Positions 41,210 through 50,569 of a stretch of 64,000 nt of DNA are shown here, in pieces. Source of the stretch: Salinibaculum sp. SYNS191 (lineage in GTDB: Archaea > Halobacteriota > Halobacteria > Halobacteriales > Haloarculaceae); the NCBI RefSeq assembly GCF_037338445.1, contig NZ_CP147838.1, forward strand, positions 1,364,001 through 1,428,000, in the 5' to 3' direction. A program made the translations under genes and the position numbers. The notes below the pieces were generated by a model. That model did no database searches, was not told the origin of the DNA, and saw only the letters and a program-made list of their open reading frames with translations. The stretch's first letter is position 1; every line of letters starts with the position of its first letter.

Positions 41210-41833
41210 TCACTGCAGCGGGACGAACCGGACGTAGCCATGCTCCTCGCGCGCCAGCGAGCCGTCGTCGCGCTTGCGCGCACGGACGAGCGACTGCCGG
41301 CGCTTCCCCAGCGGTGCGAGCAAGATACCGCCGGGTCGGACCTGGTCGACGACGGCCTGCGGGAAGTCCGCCGCCGCGCAGGTGAGGTAGGCCCGGTCGT
41401 ACGGTGCGTGGGCCGGCCACCCGCCCTTCCCGTCGCCGGCCGCGACCGAGACGCCGCTGTAGCCGGCCCGGTCGAGCGTCTCGCGGGCGCGCTCGGCCAG
41501 TCGCTCGTGGTACTCGACGCTGTAGACGTGCTCGGCATCGACGACTTCGGCGGTGACGGCAGCGTGGTAGCCACAGCCGGTCCCGATTTCGAGGACCTCG
41601 TCGCCCTCGTCCAGAGCTAACAGGCCCGTCATGATGGCGACCATGTGCGGCGCGCTGATGGTCTGGCCCTCGCCGATGGGCAGCGGCGTGTCCTCGTAGG
41701 CGACCCCCCGCTTTTCCTCGGGGACGAACAGGTGCCGCGGGACGGCACGCATCGCCGCGGTGGTGTCGCCGTCGAGGTCCTCCCGGTCGGTCAGGCGGTC
41801 GACCAGCGCGTGGCGTTCGGCCGCCCGGTCCAT
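41210..41833 (-). CDS. pcm: Protein-L-isoaspartate O-methyltransferase
   Basis: 207 residues. AMRAVPRHLFVPEEKRGVAY, the PCMT hallmark GEGQTISAPHMVAIMTGLLA, and SAM loop EVLEIGTGCGYHAAVTAEVV are all present. Repairs isoaspartyl residues from spontaneous protein damage. Follows the zinc-finger gene by 1 bp. Confidence 0.93.
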   Translation of the reverse strand: MDRAAERHALVDRLTDREDLDGDTTAAMRAVPRHLFVPEEKRGVAYEDTPLPIGEGQTISAPHMVAIMTGLLALDEGDEVLEIGTGCGYHAAVTAEVVDAEHVYSVEYHERLAERARETLDRAGYSGVSVAAGDGKGGWPAHAPYDRAYLTCAAADFPQAVVDQVRPGGILLAPLGKRRQSLVRARKRDDGSLAREEHGYVRFVPLQ

Positions 41834-41834
41834 C

Positions 41835-42482
41835 CTACCACGCCGACCAGGCGGTGGTCGACTCGTCGCGGACGTACAGCCGTTTGATGTCTTTCGCCAC
41901 CACGCTGTCGCCGTCGTGGTCGAGTTTCTCGAAGTCGTAGCCGACGGCGTCGTCCCGGACGAGGATGCCCTCGACGGTGAACTCCTCGTTGCTCAGTTCG
42001 TCCGTCTCGCCGACGACGAACTCGTAGTCGCCGGGCACCTGCAGGTCGTAGCTGCGCGTCTCGTCGTGCCTGCCACCTTTCGGGTGGGCGGTGACGTTGA
42101 CGCTGACGTTGCCGACGGCCCGCGTCCAGATGGTGTCTACGTCCTCACCGACGGCCTCGTCCTGGCGACCCTCACCGACTTCGAGGCTGGTGATGCGGAC
42201 GGTCATGATGGCTTCCTCGGTCTCCAGCAGGAACTCCTCGCCGGTGGCCAGCGTCTCGTCGGCGGGGACGTCGACCGACGCCGGGAACGACTCGCCGTCC
42301 TGCGAGACGACGACGTCCGTCTCGACCGTCTGCTCCTCCGGTAGCTCCTCCTTGTGGACGTGTCCACACTCCGTGCACCGCACCGTCGCCTGGCCGCCGG
42401 GCTTGAGGACCTCGTGGACCGTCTCCAGATCCGGCGAACAGGCGGGGCACGCGAGCGGGACCCGCTCTGCTGTATCGCTCAT
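41835..42482 (-). CDS. HVO_0476-family zinc-finger protein
   Basis: 215 residues. N-terminal zinc ribbon (CPACSPDLETVHEVL ... RCTECGHVH, about 12-45) then a beta-rich acidic domain. The overall sequence matches the haloarchaeal family named after HVO_0476. Function unknown; likely co-transcribed with pcm. TATA CCTTTTATACG on the minus strand about 25 nt before the ATG. Confidence 0.82.
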   Translation of the reverse strand: MSDTAERVPLACPACSPDLETVHEVLKPGGQATVRCTECGHVHKEELPEEQTVETDVVVSQDGESFPASVDVPADETLATGEEFLLETEEAIMTVRITSLEVGEGRQDEAVGEDVDTIWTRAVGNVSVNVTAHPKGGRHDETRSYDLQVPGDYEFVVGETDELSNEEFTVEGILVRDDAVGYDFEKLDHDGDSVVAKDIKRLYVRDESTTAWSAW

Positions 42483-42581
42483 AGCCCACCTACGACAGTC
42501 CCGTATAAAAGGCGTGGGCCTCGGCGGTCTCAGTCGGCGGTCGGCAATTCAATCTCCGTCCCTGCTCGCGGTTCGCTCCGC

Positions 42582-43538
42582 TCACCGCTCGCTGTTCGGG
42601 AGGTCGACGACCTCCCCGTCGGCGTACACCGTCGGCTCGCGGAGGATGCCGTCGAGGTGGATGGGCGCTTCCACGTCGCCGCCGATGCCGTGGTCGTCGC
42701 CGATGGCGAAGTGGACCGTGCCGCCGGCCTTCTCGTCGAGCAGGACCGACCCGACGAGGTCCGTGACCGCGACGTTCGTCCCGATGCCCAGTTCCGCGAG
42801 GTTGTAGGCGTCCTCGCCGACCTTCTCTGCGGCCGCCTCGACGTCCCCGCGGAGGGCGTCGTCCTCGATGCTCGTCACCTGGCCGTCCGCGACGGTGAAC
42901 TCGATTTCCTGCCCCGCCTCCAGTTTGCCGTGGGGCATCATCGTCCCGTCGACGACGACGGTCCCGTCGGCCGTCTCGGGGCTGACGAACACCTCCCCGG
43001 CCGGGAGGTTCGTCATCTGGCCGGGCTTGCTCACGATGCCGGTGTCCTCCAGCCACTCCCGGTCGCCGGGGACGACAGTGATGTCGGTCCCCTGGGGTGA
43101 CGTGACGCGAATCTCGTCGGCGTCGCTCACGGCGTCGCGGATGCGGCCACACTCCCGGAGAATGCTCTCGTAGTCGGCCTTCAGGCCCATCAGGAAGACG
43201 CCGTCGGTGATGCCGGGCATCGTCGCGACGCGGGCACCGGCCTCGTTGGCCTCCATCCGGGCAGTGGTGTGGCTCAGGCTCTTGGTCGTCGGGGCGAGCA
43301 CGACGTCCGCACCGGTCATCGCGGTGGCGACCGGTTCCGGCGGCTCCTCGCCGTGCTGGTCACCCGGCGGGTAGCGTATCATCGCCACGTCGTCGGTCGT
43401 CTCGCGGGCCACCGCGTAGAGGGCCTCCGCGATGGCCTTGCGCTCGTCGTCGGTGACGACGAGACACGACTCGTCGGGGCGCAGGCCCATGCACTGCTCG
43501 ACGGCGGTCTGTGCGGGCTCGCGCAGCGAGTTGTTCAT
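42582..43538 (-). CDS. Aminopeptidase-like protein (M29-related)
   Basis: 318 residues. The N-terminal domain (ESCLVVTDDERKAIAEALYA, then VLAPTTKSLSHTTARMEA) and the C-terminal domain with AELGIGTNVAVTDLVGSVLL, EKAGGTVHFAIGDDHGIGGD and APIHLDGIL match leucyl aminopeptidase/M29-type metalloenzymes; the E-H-D residues there are candidate metal ligands. Confidence 0.82.
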   Translation of the reverse strand: MNNSLREPAQTAVEQCMGLRPDESCLVVTDDERKAIAEALYAVARETTDDVAMIRYPPGDQHGEEPPEPVATAMTGADVVLAPTTKSLSHTTARMEANEAGARVATMPGITDGVFLMGLKADYESILRECGRIRDAVSDADEIRVTSPQGTDITVVPGDREWLEDTGIVSKPGQMTNLPAGEVFVSPETADGTVVVDGTMMPHGKLEAGQEIEFTVADGQVTSIEDDALRGDVEAAAEKVGEDAYNLAELGIGTNVAVTDLVGSVLLDEKAGGTVHFAIGDDHGIGGDVEAPIHLDGILREPTVYADGEVVDLPNSER

Positions 43539-43601
43539 ACGCCCGACGTGGGACGGCCGAAAAATAGGTGTTACTGCCGCGGACGGCGACCCCGGCGGCG
43601 C

Positions 43602-44096
43602 TCACCGCAGGTCGGTGAACGAAACGTCGCCGGACTCCGTGTCCAGCACGACGGCCGCCGGTGGTTCGCCCCCGCCGGGACTGGTCGGGATGCCGCCCGG
43701 ATTGACGTGGACCGTCCCGTCGCGCTCGTCGTGGACCTGCTCGTGGGTGTGCCCGCGGAGGACGTAGTCGTAGTGCCCGCAGTCCAGCAAGGCACCGACG
43801 ATGGCCTCGCTGGTGCCGTGGTAGACGGCGACGTGGCGGTCGTCTAAGACGAGTTCGCCCATCTCGCCGAGGTAGACGCCGAACTCGTCGACGAGTTGCT
43901 TGAGCGCCCACTCGCCGTCGTTGTTCCCGCGGACCGCGTAGAACTCGAACTCGTCGCGGTCGAACGGCCGCGCGGCGAAGGGCGCGACGATGTCCCCGCA
44001 GTGAATCACCACGTCTGCGGTGTCCGCGAAGTGCTCGACTGCTCGCTCTACCACGTCCAGATTGTCGTGCGTGTCGGAGACGATGCCGACCTTCAT
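43602..44096 (-). CDS. YfcE/MJ0936-type metallophosphodiesterase
   Basis: 164 residues. Calcineurin-like motifs: MKVGIVSDTHDN (D-x-H), VIHCGDIV (GD), VRGNNDGE (GN-D), VLRGHTHEQV (GHTH). Cleaves phosphodiesters; physiological substrate not known. Divergent from gap. Confidence 0.92.
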   Translation of the reverse strand: MKVGIVSDTHDNLDVVERAVEHFADTADVVIHCGDIVAPFAARPFDRDEFEFYAVRGNNDGEWALKQLVDEFGVYLGEMGELVLDDRHVAVYHGTSEAIVGALLDCGHYDYVLRGHTHEQVHDERDGTVHVNPGGIPTSPGGGEPPAAVVLDTESGDVSFTDLR

Positions 44097-44200
44097 GCGC
44101 TGTCGTTCGGCTGGCGGCGGTATCACGGTTTGGGAGACGGTCGGCCGGGAAATAGCGCCAATCACAACGTCTTTGATAGCCAGCGGCGAACGTCCGGGCA

Positions 44201-45259
44201 ATGATACGAGTAGGTATCAACGGGTACGGTACCATCGGGAAGCGGGTGGCCGACGCGGTCCGGCAACAGCCGGACATGGAAGTCGTCGGCGTCGCAAAGA
44301 CCCGGCCGAACTTCGAAGCGTCGGGCGCCGTCGAGAAGGGGTTCGACCTCTACGCGGCCGTCGAGGAGCGCAAGCCCCTGTTCGCCGAGGCCGGCATCGA
44401 CATCGCCGGCGACGTGGAGGAACTCGTCGAGGAAAGCGACATCGTGGTCGACGCCTGTCCCTCCGGCATCGGCGCGGACAACGCCGAGATGTACGCCGAG
44501 TACGACACGCCGGCGCTCCTGCAGGGCGGCGAGGACGAGGACGTCGTCGACGCGAGTTTCAACGCCCGCTCGAACTACGACACCGTCGCGGGCGAGGACC
44601 TCGTGCGCGTCGTCTCCTGCAACACGACCGGGCTCTCGCGACTCGTCGCGCCGCTGCAAGAGGAGTACGGCATCGAGAAGGTCCGCGCCACGCTGGTCCG
44701 CCGCGGCGGCGACCCCGCCCAGTCCGGGCGCGGCCCCATCAACGACATCCTGCCGAACCCGGTCTCGCTCCCCTCCCACCACGGCCCCGACGTGAACACC
44801 ATCTTCCCCGACCTCGCCATCGACACGCTCGGGTTGAAGGTACCCGCGACGCTGATGCACATGCACAGCATCAACGTCACGCTCGAAGCCGAACCCGACG
44901 CCGCCGAGGTGCGGGACCTGCTCGAATCGCAGTCGCGCACGTTCGTCATCCCCGAGTGGCTCGGACTGGACGGCGCGGGAGCCATCAAGGAACTCGCGCA
45001 GGACGCCGGCCGCCCGCGGGCGGACATCTGGGAGAACTGCATCTGGGGCGAGTCCGTCTCGATGGAAGGGTCGGACCTGTACCTGTTCCAGGCAATCCAC
45101 CAGGAGTCCGACGTGGTTCCGGAGAACGTCGACGCCATCCGGGCGGTGCTGGGCGAGGCCGACCAGCAGGAGAGCATCGAGCGGACCAACGAGGCGATGG
45201 GGCTGGACGAGGGCCTCGCGCCGACCCGGACCGCCGCGGAAGCGCCGGCCGACGACTGA
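44201..45259 (+). CDS. gap: Glyceraldehyde-3-phosphate dehydrogenase, type II archaeal
   Basis: 352 residues. NAD(P) site [20 protein letters not shown], catalytic Cys140 in [11 protein letters not shown], and archaeal type II signatures ([18 protein letters not shown]). Acts in glycolysis/gluconeogenesis with pgk (46587-47822), which lies two genes away. Confidence 0.95.
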   Translation: MIRVGINGYGTIGKRVADAVRQQPDMEVVGVAKTRPNFEASGAVEKGFDLYAAVEERKPLFAEAGIDIAGDVEELVEESDIVVDACPSGIGADNAEMYAEYDTPALLQGGEDEDVVDASFNARSNYDTVAGEDLVRVVSCNTTGLSRLVAPLQEEYGIEKVRATLVRRGGDPAQSGRGPINDILPNPVSLPSHHGPDVNTIFPDLAIDTLGLKVPATLMHMHSINVTLEAEPDAAEVRDLLESQSRTFVIPEWLGLDGAGAIKELAQDAGRPRADIWENCIWGESVSMEGSDLYLFQAIHQESDVVPENVDAIRAVLGEADQQESIERTNEAMGLDEGLAPTRTAAEAPADD

Positions 45260-45260
45260 C

Positions 45261-45674
45261 CTACGCCTCGTCGGGTCGCCGGTAGGTCGGCAGCGGTTCG
45301 TCCTCGATTATCTCCAGGCAGTCCGCCGCCTCCGACAGCGCGAGGTTCTCGTAGTAGATGTGCGGCCAGAGTTCGTCGGCCTCGGAGAGTTCGTGGTTCT
45401 CGGCAGAGACCTCCCCGTCGGAGGGGGTGAGAGCCTCGATGTCGGCGAGGGCGTCCATCACGACGTCTCTGTCGGCCGTCGTCGCCACGAAGCGGACCTT
45501 CATCTCGTCGACCGTCGCGCCCGACAGCGACAGAGAGGTCGGCCGCATCGTGTTCTCGATGCGCGGGTCGAGCCGAACCTTCACCCAGAGCCCGTCGATG
45601 CCGCGGTAGCTCCCCACCTCGACCGGTGATTCGATGTGCTCGGCCAGGACCCGCCGCACCGTCTCCTCGTTCAT
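45261..45674 (-). CDS. Haloarchaeal hypothetical protein, 137 aa
   Basis: Starts NEETVRRVLAEHIESPVEVG. Contains a beta stretch (DGLWVKVRLDPRI; VDEMKVRFVATTADRDVVMD) and an acidic C-terminus (DELWPHIYYENLALSEAADC). Alternating strands and helices suggest an alpha/beta-type small domain. Not recognised; convergent with gap with 1 bp between the stops. Confidence 0.7.
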   Translation of the reverse strand: MNEETVRRVLAEHIESPVEVGSYRGIDGLWVKVRLDPRIENTMRPTSLSLSGATVDEMKVRFVATTADRDVVMDALADIEALTPSDGEVSAENHELSEADELWPHIYYENLALSEAADCLEIIEDEPLPTYRRPDEA

Positions 45675-45821
45675 ACCGACCCAGAGGGGTCGGTGACTAT
45701 TGAACGTATCAGTACCAGACAGGACCGACGCGGGACATCGACAGCGAGGCGATAGAAGACCGCTAGCGACGCGTTCGCGGCATGTGAGTAAGTATAAGTA
45801 ATCAGCCACCACACGAGTGAC

Positions 45822-46586
45822 ATGCAACGGACACCGGCGACGCGGCGTCGATTTCTCGGGGTGGCGGCAGCAACGATGGGAGTACTGGCCGGCTGTTCCG
45901 GCGGCGACGTACCCGCAGACGGGAGTTCTGGCGATGGTGGCAACGGCGACAGCACCACGACGCCGAGCGCCAGCGGCGAGTCGGAGGCGGAACGGGCGAC
46001 GGCCACCGGTGACGCGACGGCGACGCCCGACGACAGTCCCGACCCGAACTGTCGCCGACTGACCGGCGAGCCCACGGCGTACGACGCCGCGGGGACGCCG
46101 TTTATCTTCACCTTCGACTACGTCGACTCGTGGAACGTGGAAGACGCTCTCGAAGGGCCGGGTGGGCGGAGTCAGGGTGTCTCCAGCGCGGTCGTCACCG
46201 TCGACGGCGAGACGGAGTCGGCCGGCATCCGGGTCGGCCAGCGCTTCGAGCCGCTGACAGCCACGGAAGTCGACGAGGAAGTGGCAGACGCGACGAGCGG
46301 CGACTACAATCCGGCCGAAGTCGTCCGCGAGGTGACCTTCGCCGGCGAGCCGATTCCGGTCGTCGGCTTCCCCGACGCCGAACTCGCGACCTACCGGATG
46401 TGGCTCCCCTACGAGGGGGCCGAAAACGTCTACTACCCCGTCGAGATGGACACGCTGAGTTCGATTCTCCGTCGCGACGACGAGGGCGAGCAGGTCCTGC
46501 TCTGTCTCGACGGGATCCAGACGATGACGGAGACGATTCTGACGAGCCTGCGACCGAATCCCGACACGACAATCGAAGAGGTCTGA
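45822..46586 (+). CDS. Tat lipoprotein, 254 aa
   Basis: MQRTPATRRRFLGVAAATMG then VLAGC: twin-arginine signal and lipobox (Cys about 25). Acidic Thr/Ser linker to about 75, then a 175-residue beta-rich domain (PFIFTFDYVDSWNVEDALEG). Resembles haloarchaeal secreted orphans. TATA GTATAAGTAATC precedes the start by about 30 nt. Confidence 0.8.
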   Translation: MQRTPATRRRFLGVAAATMGVLAGCSGGDVPADGSSGDGGNGDSTTTPSASGESEAERATATGDATATPDDSPDPNCRRLTGEPTAYDAAGTPFIFTFDYVDSWNVEDALEGPGGRSQGVSSAVVTVDGETESAGIRVGQRFEPLTATEVDEEVADATSGDYNPAEVVREVTFAGEPIPVVGFPDAELATYRMWLPYEGAENVYYPVEMDTLSSILRRDDEGEQVLLCLDGIQTMTETILTSLRPNPDTTIEEV

Positions 46587-47822
46587 CTACTCGGCGACTT
46601 CCGCTTCGGCCTCGTTGGCCCGCTTGAGGACTTCCACGCCGGGCAGCGGCTTGCCGGTCAGCGCCCGGATGTAGGCCCCGCCGGCGATGGAGACGTGCGA
46701 GAAGTCCTCCTCGCGCAACCCGTACATGTTGATTGCGCGGGAGGTGTCGCCGCCGCCGACGACAGAGAAGCCGTCGCAGGCCGCGATGGCTTCGAGGATG
46801 TTCGTCGTGCCGTAGGCGAAGCGCTCGTCCTCGAAGACGCCCAGCGCACCCTTGACGAACACCGCGCCGGAGTGGGCGGCGATGTCGGCGTAGCGGGAGG
46901 TGGTGTCCGCGCCCACGTCGAGGTAGTCGTGGTCCTTGTTCTTCACGTCCGAGACGGTCACCTCCGCGCGCTCGCCGTTCTCGTCCTCGTAGGCGAGGTC
47001 CGTCGGGTAGACGAGTTCGCTCGGATGGGCCTCTATCATGTGCTGTATCTTCTCGCGGTTCCGGTGGTACTGCTCGTCGTAGAGGTCCATGTCCCCGATG
47101 TCCCGCCCCACGTCGTAGCCGACCGCGCGCAGGAACAGTTCGCCGGCGATGCCGCCCAGCAGGAAGTTGTCGACCTTGTCCTCCAGCGCTGTCATCACCT
47201 CGATGACGTCGGTGGCTTTCTTGCCGCCGGCGACCATCGTCACCTCGCCGTCGAACTCCTTGCTGGCGATTGAGGAGTTGGCCTCGTACTCCGCGACCAT
47301 GACGCGGCCGGCGTAGGCGTCCATCACCAGCGGGAAGCCGACGATGGAGGCGTGCTTGCGGTGGGCGACGGAGTAGCCGTCGCCGATGTAGGCGTCGAAC
47401 TCCCGGGAGAGGCGCTTGACAAGCCCGCTCTTGGCGTGTTCCTCGGGCTCTTTCTCCGGGAGTTCGTCGTCGGTCATCCGGACGTTCTCCAGCAGGAGCA
47501 CGTCGCCGGGTGCCAGGTCGTTGATGGCCTCGATAGCGGACGGCCCGTAGGTGTCGGCGACGTACTTGACCGGCTGGTCGACGTGCTCGGCGAGGATGTC
47601 GGCGTGCTGTTCGAGCGGGACGAAGGAGTCCCGTCCGGGGCGGCCCTGGTGAGCGAGGACGGCGACGCGGTGACCCTTCTCGACCAGTTCCCGGACGGTC
47701 CGGGCGTGGCGGGCGAAGCGGCGGTTGTCCTGGACGCGACCCTCCTCGACTGGTGAGTTCAGGTCAGCACGGAGGAGCACGCGCTGGCCGTCGTCGAGGT
47801 CGTCGAGGGTCTTGTAGCTCAT
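46587..47822 (-). CDS. pgk: Phosphoglycerate kinase
   Basis: 411 residues. Substrate region LLRADLNSPVEEGRVQDNRR, HQGRPGRDSFVPL, and nucleotide site ACDGFSVVGGGDTSRAINMY. The ATG at 47822 has a TATA (CTAATAGC) about 25 nt upstream, so the longer upstream frame is not used. Makes ATP from 1,3-bisphosphoglycerate, next step after gap. Confidence 0.95.
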   Translation of the reverse strand: MSYKTLDDLDDGQRVLLRADLNSPVEEGRVQDNRRFARHARTVRELVEKGHRVAVLAHQGRPGRDSFVPLEQHADILAEHVDQPVKYVADTYGPSAIEAINDLAPGDVLLLENVRMTDDELPEKEPEEHAKSGLVKRLSREFDAYIGDGYSVAHRKHASIVGFPLVMDAYAGRVMVAEYEANSSIASKEFDGEVTMVAGGKKATDVIEVMTALEDKVDNFLLGGIAGELFLRAVGYDVGRDIGDMDLYDEQYHRNREKIQHMIEAHPSELVYPTDLAYEDENGERAEVTVSDVKNKDHDYLDVGADTTSRYADIAAHSGAVFVKGALGVFEDERFAYGTTNILEAIAACDGFSVVGGGDTSRAINMYGLREEDFSHVSIAGGAYIRALTGKPLPGVEVLKRANEAEAEVAE

Positions 47823-47914
47823 TGGATAGCAGTGCGGTAACCAGCTATTAGTACTCCGCGATGTTCGACCGGCCGGGCGAAGCCTTTTCAGCGGTACCGC
47901 TCCAACGGAGGTGT

Positions 47915-48307
47915 ATGCGAGACGACCGCGACGACCCCTTCGACGATTTCTTCGACGAGATAGAGCGGATGATGAACGAGATGATGGGCACGAACGCCGA
48001 GTTCCGATTCGAACACGGCAGGAGCGGAACCCCCGACGGCGGCCACGACGTCCACCTCGACGTCCACGAGACCGACGAGACCGTGCGAGTCGTCGCGGAC
48101 GTCCCCGGCATCTCGAAGGACGACATCGACCTGAAATGCGACGGGACGACGCTGTACGTCTCGGCCGGCAGCGGCGACCGCGACTACCGCGAGCGCGTCG
48201 ACCTCCCGACGCGCGTCGACGAGCACTCCGCCGACGCCACCTACAACAACGGCGTCCTCGAAGTGAGCTTCGAGCGAGGGGACGACTCCACCGACATCGA
48301 CATCTGA
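47915..48307 (+). CDS. Hsp20/alpha-crystallin family small heat-shock protein
   Basis: 130 residues. N-terminal helix (FDDFFDEIERMMNEMMGT), then the alpha-crystallin domain: DVHLDVHETDETVRVVADVP, GISKDDIDLKCDGTTLYVSA and the C-terminal VLEVSFER. Holds unfolded proteins under stress. Divergent from pgk. Confidence 0.93.
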   Translation: MRDDRDDPFDDFFDEIERMMNEMMGTNAEFRFEHGRSGTPDGGHDVHLDVHETDETVRVVADVPGISKDDIDLKCDGTTLYVSAGSGDRDYRERVDLPTRVDEHSADATYNNGVLEVSFERGDDSTDIDI

Positions 48308-48471
48308 GACGACAGCCCCTCCTGGGAGTCGACGCTGGCGGCGACGTGTCGGGACCACGGCACGGACCTCGCTTCTGCCACCGCTGCCCCGGATTACGGC
48401 CTCGATAGGGTAGTTCAGCCCCCTCAGCCCGGCGGAATACTTTTCCGAAAGACTGCACTATCTCAACTACT

Positions 48472-48861
48472 ATGGGGGGAGAGAACGAACGGCGGACGGG
48501 GACCACCACTTCGGAAGCAGAGGACAGCGCGTCCTCGCGGCTCGCGGACGACGTGTTCTTCCGCGCGCTGGCCGAGGAATCGCGCCGACGCCTCCTCGCG
48601 TACCTGCTCGAAGAGAACGCCGCAACGCTCGACGACCTCGCAGGGCTGCTCGTGGGCTGGGACACCGCGGACAGCGGCACCATGGCCTCGCCGGAGGCGT
48701 ACGAGCAGGCGCGAGTCAGGCTCAAACACCGCGACCTGCCGCTGCTCGCGGCGGGCGACCTCGTGGACTACGACGAGGGGAGCGGACGCGTCTCGCTCGG
48801 GAACCTCGACGAGGACGCCACGGAACTGATCCGCATGAGCGTCGAGCGCGCCGAGGAGTGA
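48472..48861 (+). CDS. DUF7344-type winged-helix protein
   Basis: 129 residues. RLADDVFFRALAEESRRRLL and AYLLEENAATLDDLAGLLVG form the typical start of haloarchaeal wHTH DUF7344 proteins; LKHRDLPLLAAGDLVDYDEG gives the recognition and wing. It lies 7 bp before the DICT-domain gene, so they form a two-gene operon. Confidence 0.8.
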   Translation: MGGENERRTGTTTSEAEDSASSRLADDVFFRALAEESRRRLLAYLLEENAATLDDLAGLLVGWDTADSGTMASPEAYEQARVRLKHRDLPLLAAGDLVDYDEGSGRVSLGNLDEDATELIRMSVERAEE

Positions 48862-48868
48862 GGTTCCG

Positions 48869-49579
48869 ATGCTCGAAACCCTCGTCGCGGACGCCCACCA
48901 GCACCGGAAGCACTTTACCGTCTACACGACCGACGGGGACGCCGACCTCACGGCACAGTTCGAGAACCGCGGCGTGACAGTGGAGCAGCGCCGGCTCCCG
49001 GACGGGGGTCCCGAGCCGTTCGTCACGATACACGACGACGGGGAGTTCATCGGGGCGCTCCGCCTCGCAGACCTGGAGGAGTTGCTCGCGCCGCCGGTGG
49101 TCCGGCCGGGGTCCCGCGAGGACGTCTCCGCCGGCTATCGCGCCCTGTTCGAGTTGCTGGAGAACACCGTCTTCAGTTCGCTCGACCGCCGGCAGTTGCT
49201 CGGCGCCAGCCGCGAGATAGAGGACCGCGCGTTCCGCGTCGGACACGGGACGCTCCGGGCCAGTTTCCAGTCGTTCTCCGTGTTCGAGGCACAGACGGAA
49301 GTCTACAGACATCTCGCGACCGAGACGGCGCTGGACATCCACGTCTACGGCGAGGACGACTGGTCGCCGCCGGATATCGAGGGCATAACCTACCATCCGA
49401 GTACGGCCGAGTCCGTCGACCGCTTCTGGGTGGTCGCCTTCGACGGTGGCGGCGAGGAGATGCAGGCCTGCGCGCTCGTCGCGCGCCAGGAGAGTGAAGA
49501 CGAGTACGCCGGCACCTGGACCTACGACCCCGACACCGTCGGTGAAATCCTCGCCGACCTCGAAGCGACCGACGACTGA
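48869..49579 (+). CDS. DICT sensory-domain protein
   Basis: 236 residues. N-terminal DNA-binding-like or regulatory part (TVYTTDGDADLTAQFENRGV; VRPGSREDVSAGYRALFELL), then the DICT-type sensory region (NTVFSSLDRRQLLGASREIE; GTLRASFQSFSVFEAQTEVY; DRFWVVAFDGGGEEMQACAL). DICT domains are linked to light or redox signalling in haloarchaea. Paired with the wHTH gene as likely sensor-regulator module. Confidence 0.8.
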   Translation: MLETLVADAHQHRKHFTVYTTDGDADLTAQFENRGVTVEQRRLPDGGPEPFVTIHDDGEFIGALRLADLEELLAPPVVRPGSREDVSAGYRALFELLENTVFSSLDRRQLLGASREIEDRAFRVGHGTLRASFQSFSVFEAQTEVYRHLATETALDIHVYGEDDWSPPDIEGITYHPSTAESVDRFWVVAFDGGGEEMQACALVARQESEDEYAGTWTYDPDTVGEILADLEATDD

Positions 49580-49603
49580 CCCGGCACCGTCACCAACTGA
49601 CTA

Positions 49604-50464
49604 TCACTCGCTCGCGGTCGCCCGAATCAACGCCGTCAAATCGTCGTAGAATCCCGCCTCGTACTTCGTCGCCTCGTCGATTGTCGGCCGTGCATTGGTC
49701 TCGTTGACGACCGCACGGTCGTCGGTCACCAGGAGGTCGATTCCCACGAAGGGAATATCCATCGCCGCGGCGGCCCGTTCGGCAAGCCGACGGAGGTCGT
49801 CGGGCAGGTCGACGCCAGTCGCGACGGCACCGCGGTGGACGTTGTGCTTCCACTGCCCGGCCGCCAGCGCCTCGTCGGGCAGGCGGCGCTCAACCGCCCC
49901 GACGTACTCGCCGTCGATGCACATCGCGCGGTAGTCCCGGGCGTCGGCGACGTACTCCTGGACCAGGAACGAACAGTCGCCGGTCGCCCTGTAGTCGTGG
50001 ACCAGGTCGAGGTAGTCACAGATTCCCAGGAAGGAATCGAGATCCGTCGCCTTCGCCACGCCGATGCCGCGGGTGACCGAGTTCGGCTTGACGACCACCG
50101 GCGGGTCGAACCGCTCGAAGGCGGCGGCCAGGTCCGACTCGTCGACCGGGTCCGAGACGACGACCGTCTCCGGGACCGGGACTCCGGCACGGGAGAGTCG
50201 CGCCAGCGTCTCACCCTTGTGGCGCGACCGCAGCACCGTCTCGCGCCCGTTGACCCAGGGGACGTCGAGGAGTTCGCTGACGACCCCGCCCTCTGCGAGA
50301 CGGGGCGGGAAGACGAACCCGGCGTCGAAGTCCCCGAAGTCGGCGTCGAGCGGGATGGTCCGCTCTGCCGTCGGGACGTAGGTGACCGCGACGCCGCGCT
50401 CGGCGAGGGGGTCCCGCATCCGATCGTGGGTCTGCTTGTTCGTCGCCACCGCCAGCTGGAGCAT
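49604..50464 (-). CDS. RimK-type ATP-grasp ligase
   Basis: 286 residues. ATP-grasp core: PVVVKPNSVTRGIGVAKATD, FLVQEYV, and metal site VGIDLLVTDDRAVVNETNAR. Joins a carboxylate and an amine using ATP; substrate not visible, candidates include amino-acid ligation to a protein tail, cofactor or peptide. The ATG at 50464 has an AATAAA-type TATA about 27 nt upstream (minus strand). Confidence 0.87.
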   Translation of the reverse strand: MLQLAVATNKQTHDRMRDPLAERGVAVTYVPTAERTIPLDADFGDFDAGFVFPPRLAEGGVVSELLDVPWVNGRETVLRSRHKGETLARLSRAGVPVPETVVVSDPVDESDLAAAFERFDPPVVVKPNSVTRGIGVAKATDLDSFLGICDYLDLVHDYRATGDCSFLVQEYVADARDYRAMCIDGEYVGAVERRLPDEALAAGQWKHNVHRGAVATGVDLPDDLRRLAERAAAAMDIPFVGIDLLVTDDRAVVNETNARPTIDEATKYEAGFYDDLTALIRATASE

Positions 50465-50535
50465 ACCGTCGCCTGGGCCGCGAACGGAATAAATCTGGCC
50501 GAGCGACGGAGTGTCCGCTGCTAACACGCGTCAGT

Positions 50536-50547
50536 ACGTATATAATA
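50536..50547 (+). promoter_or_regulatory. TATA element of the lipoprotein gene at 50570
   Basis: GTATATAATACG, centred about 28 nt before the ATG at 50570. Confidence 0.5.
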
Positions 50548-50569
50548 CGGATGCAAGCCTCTTGGTGAC

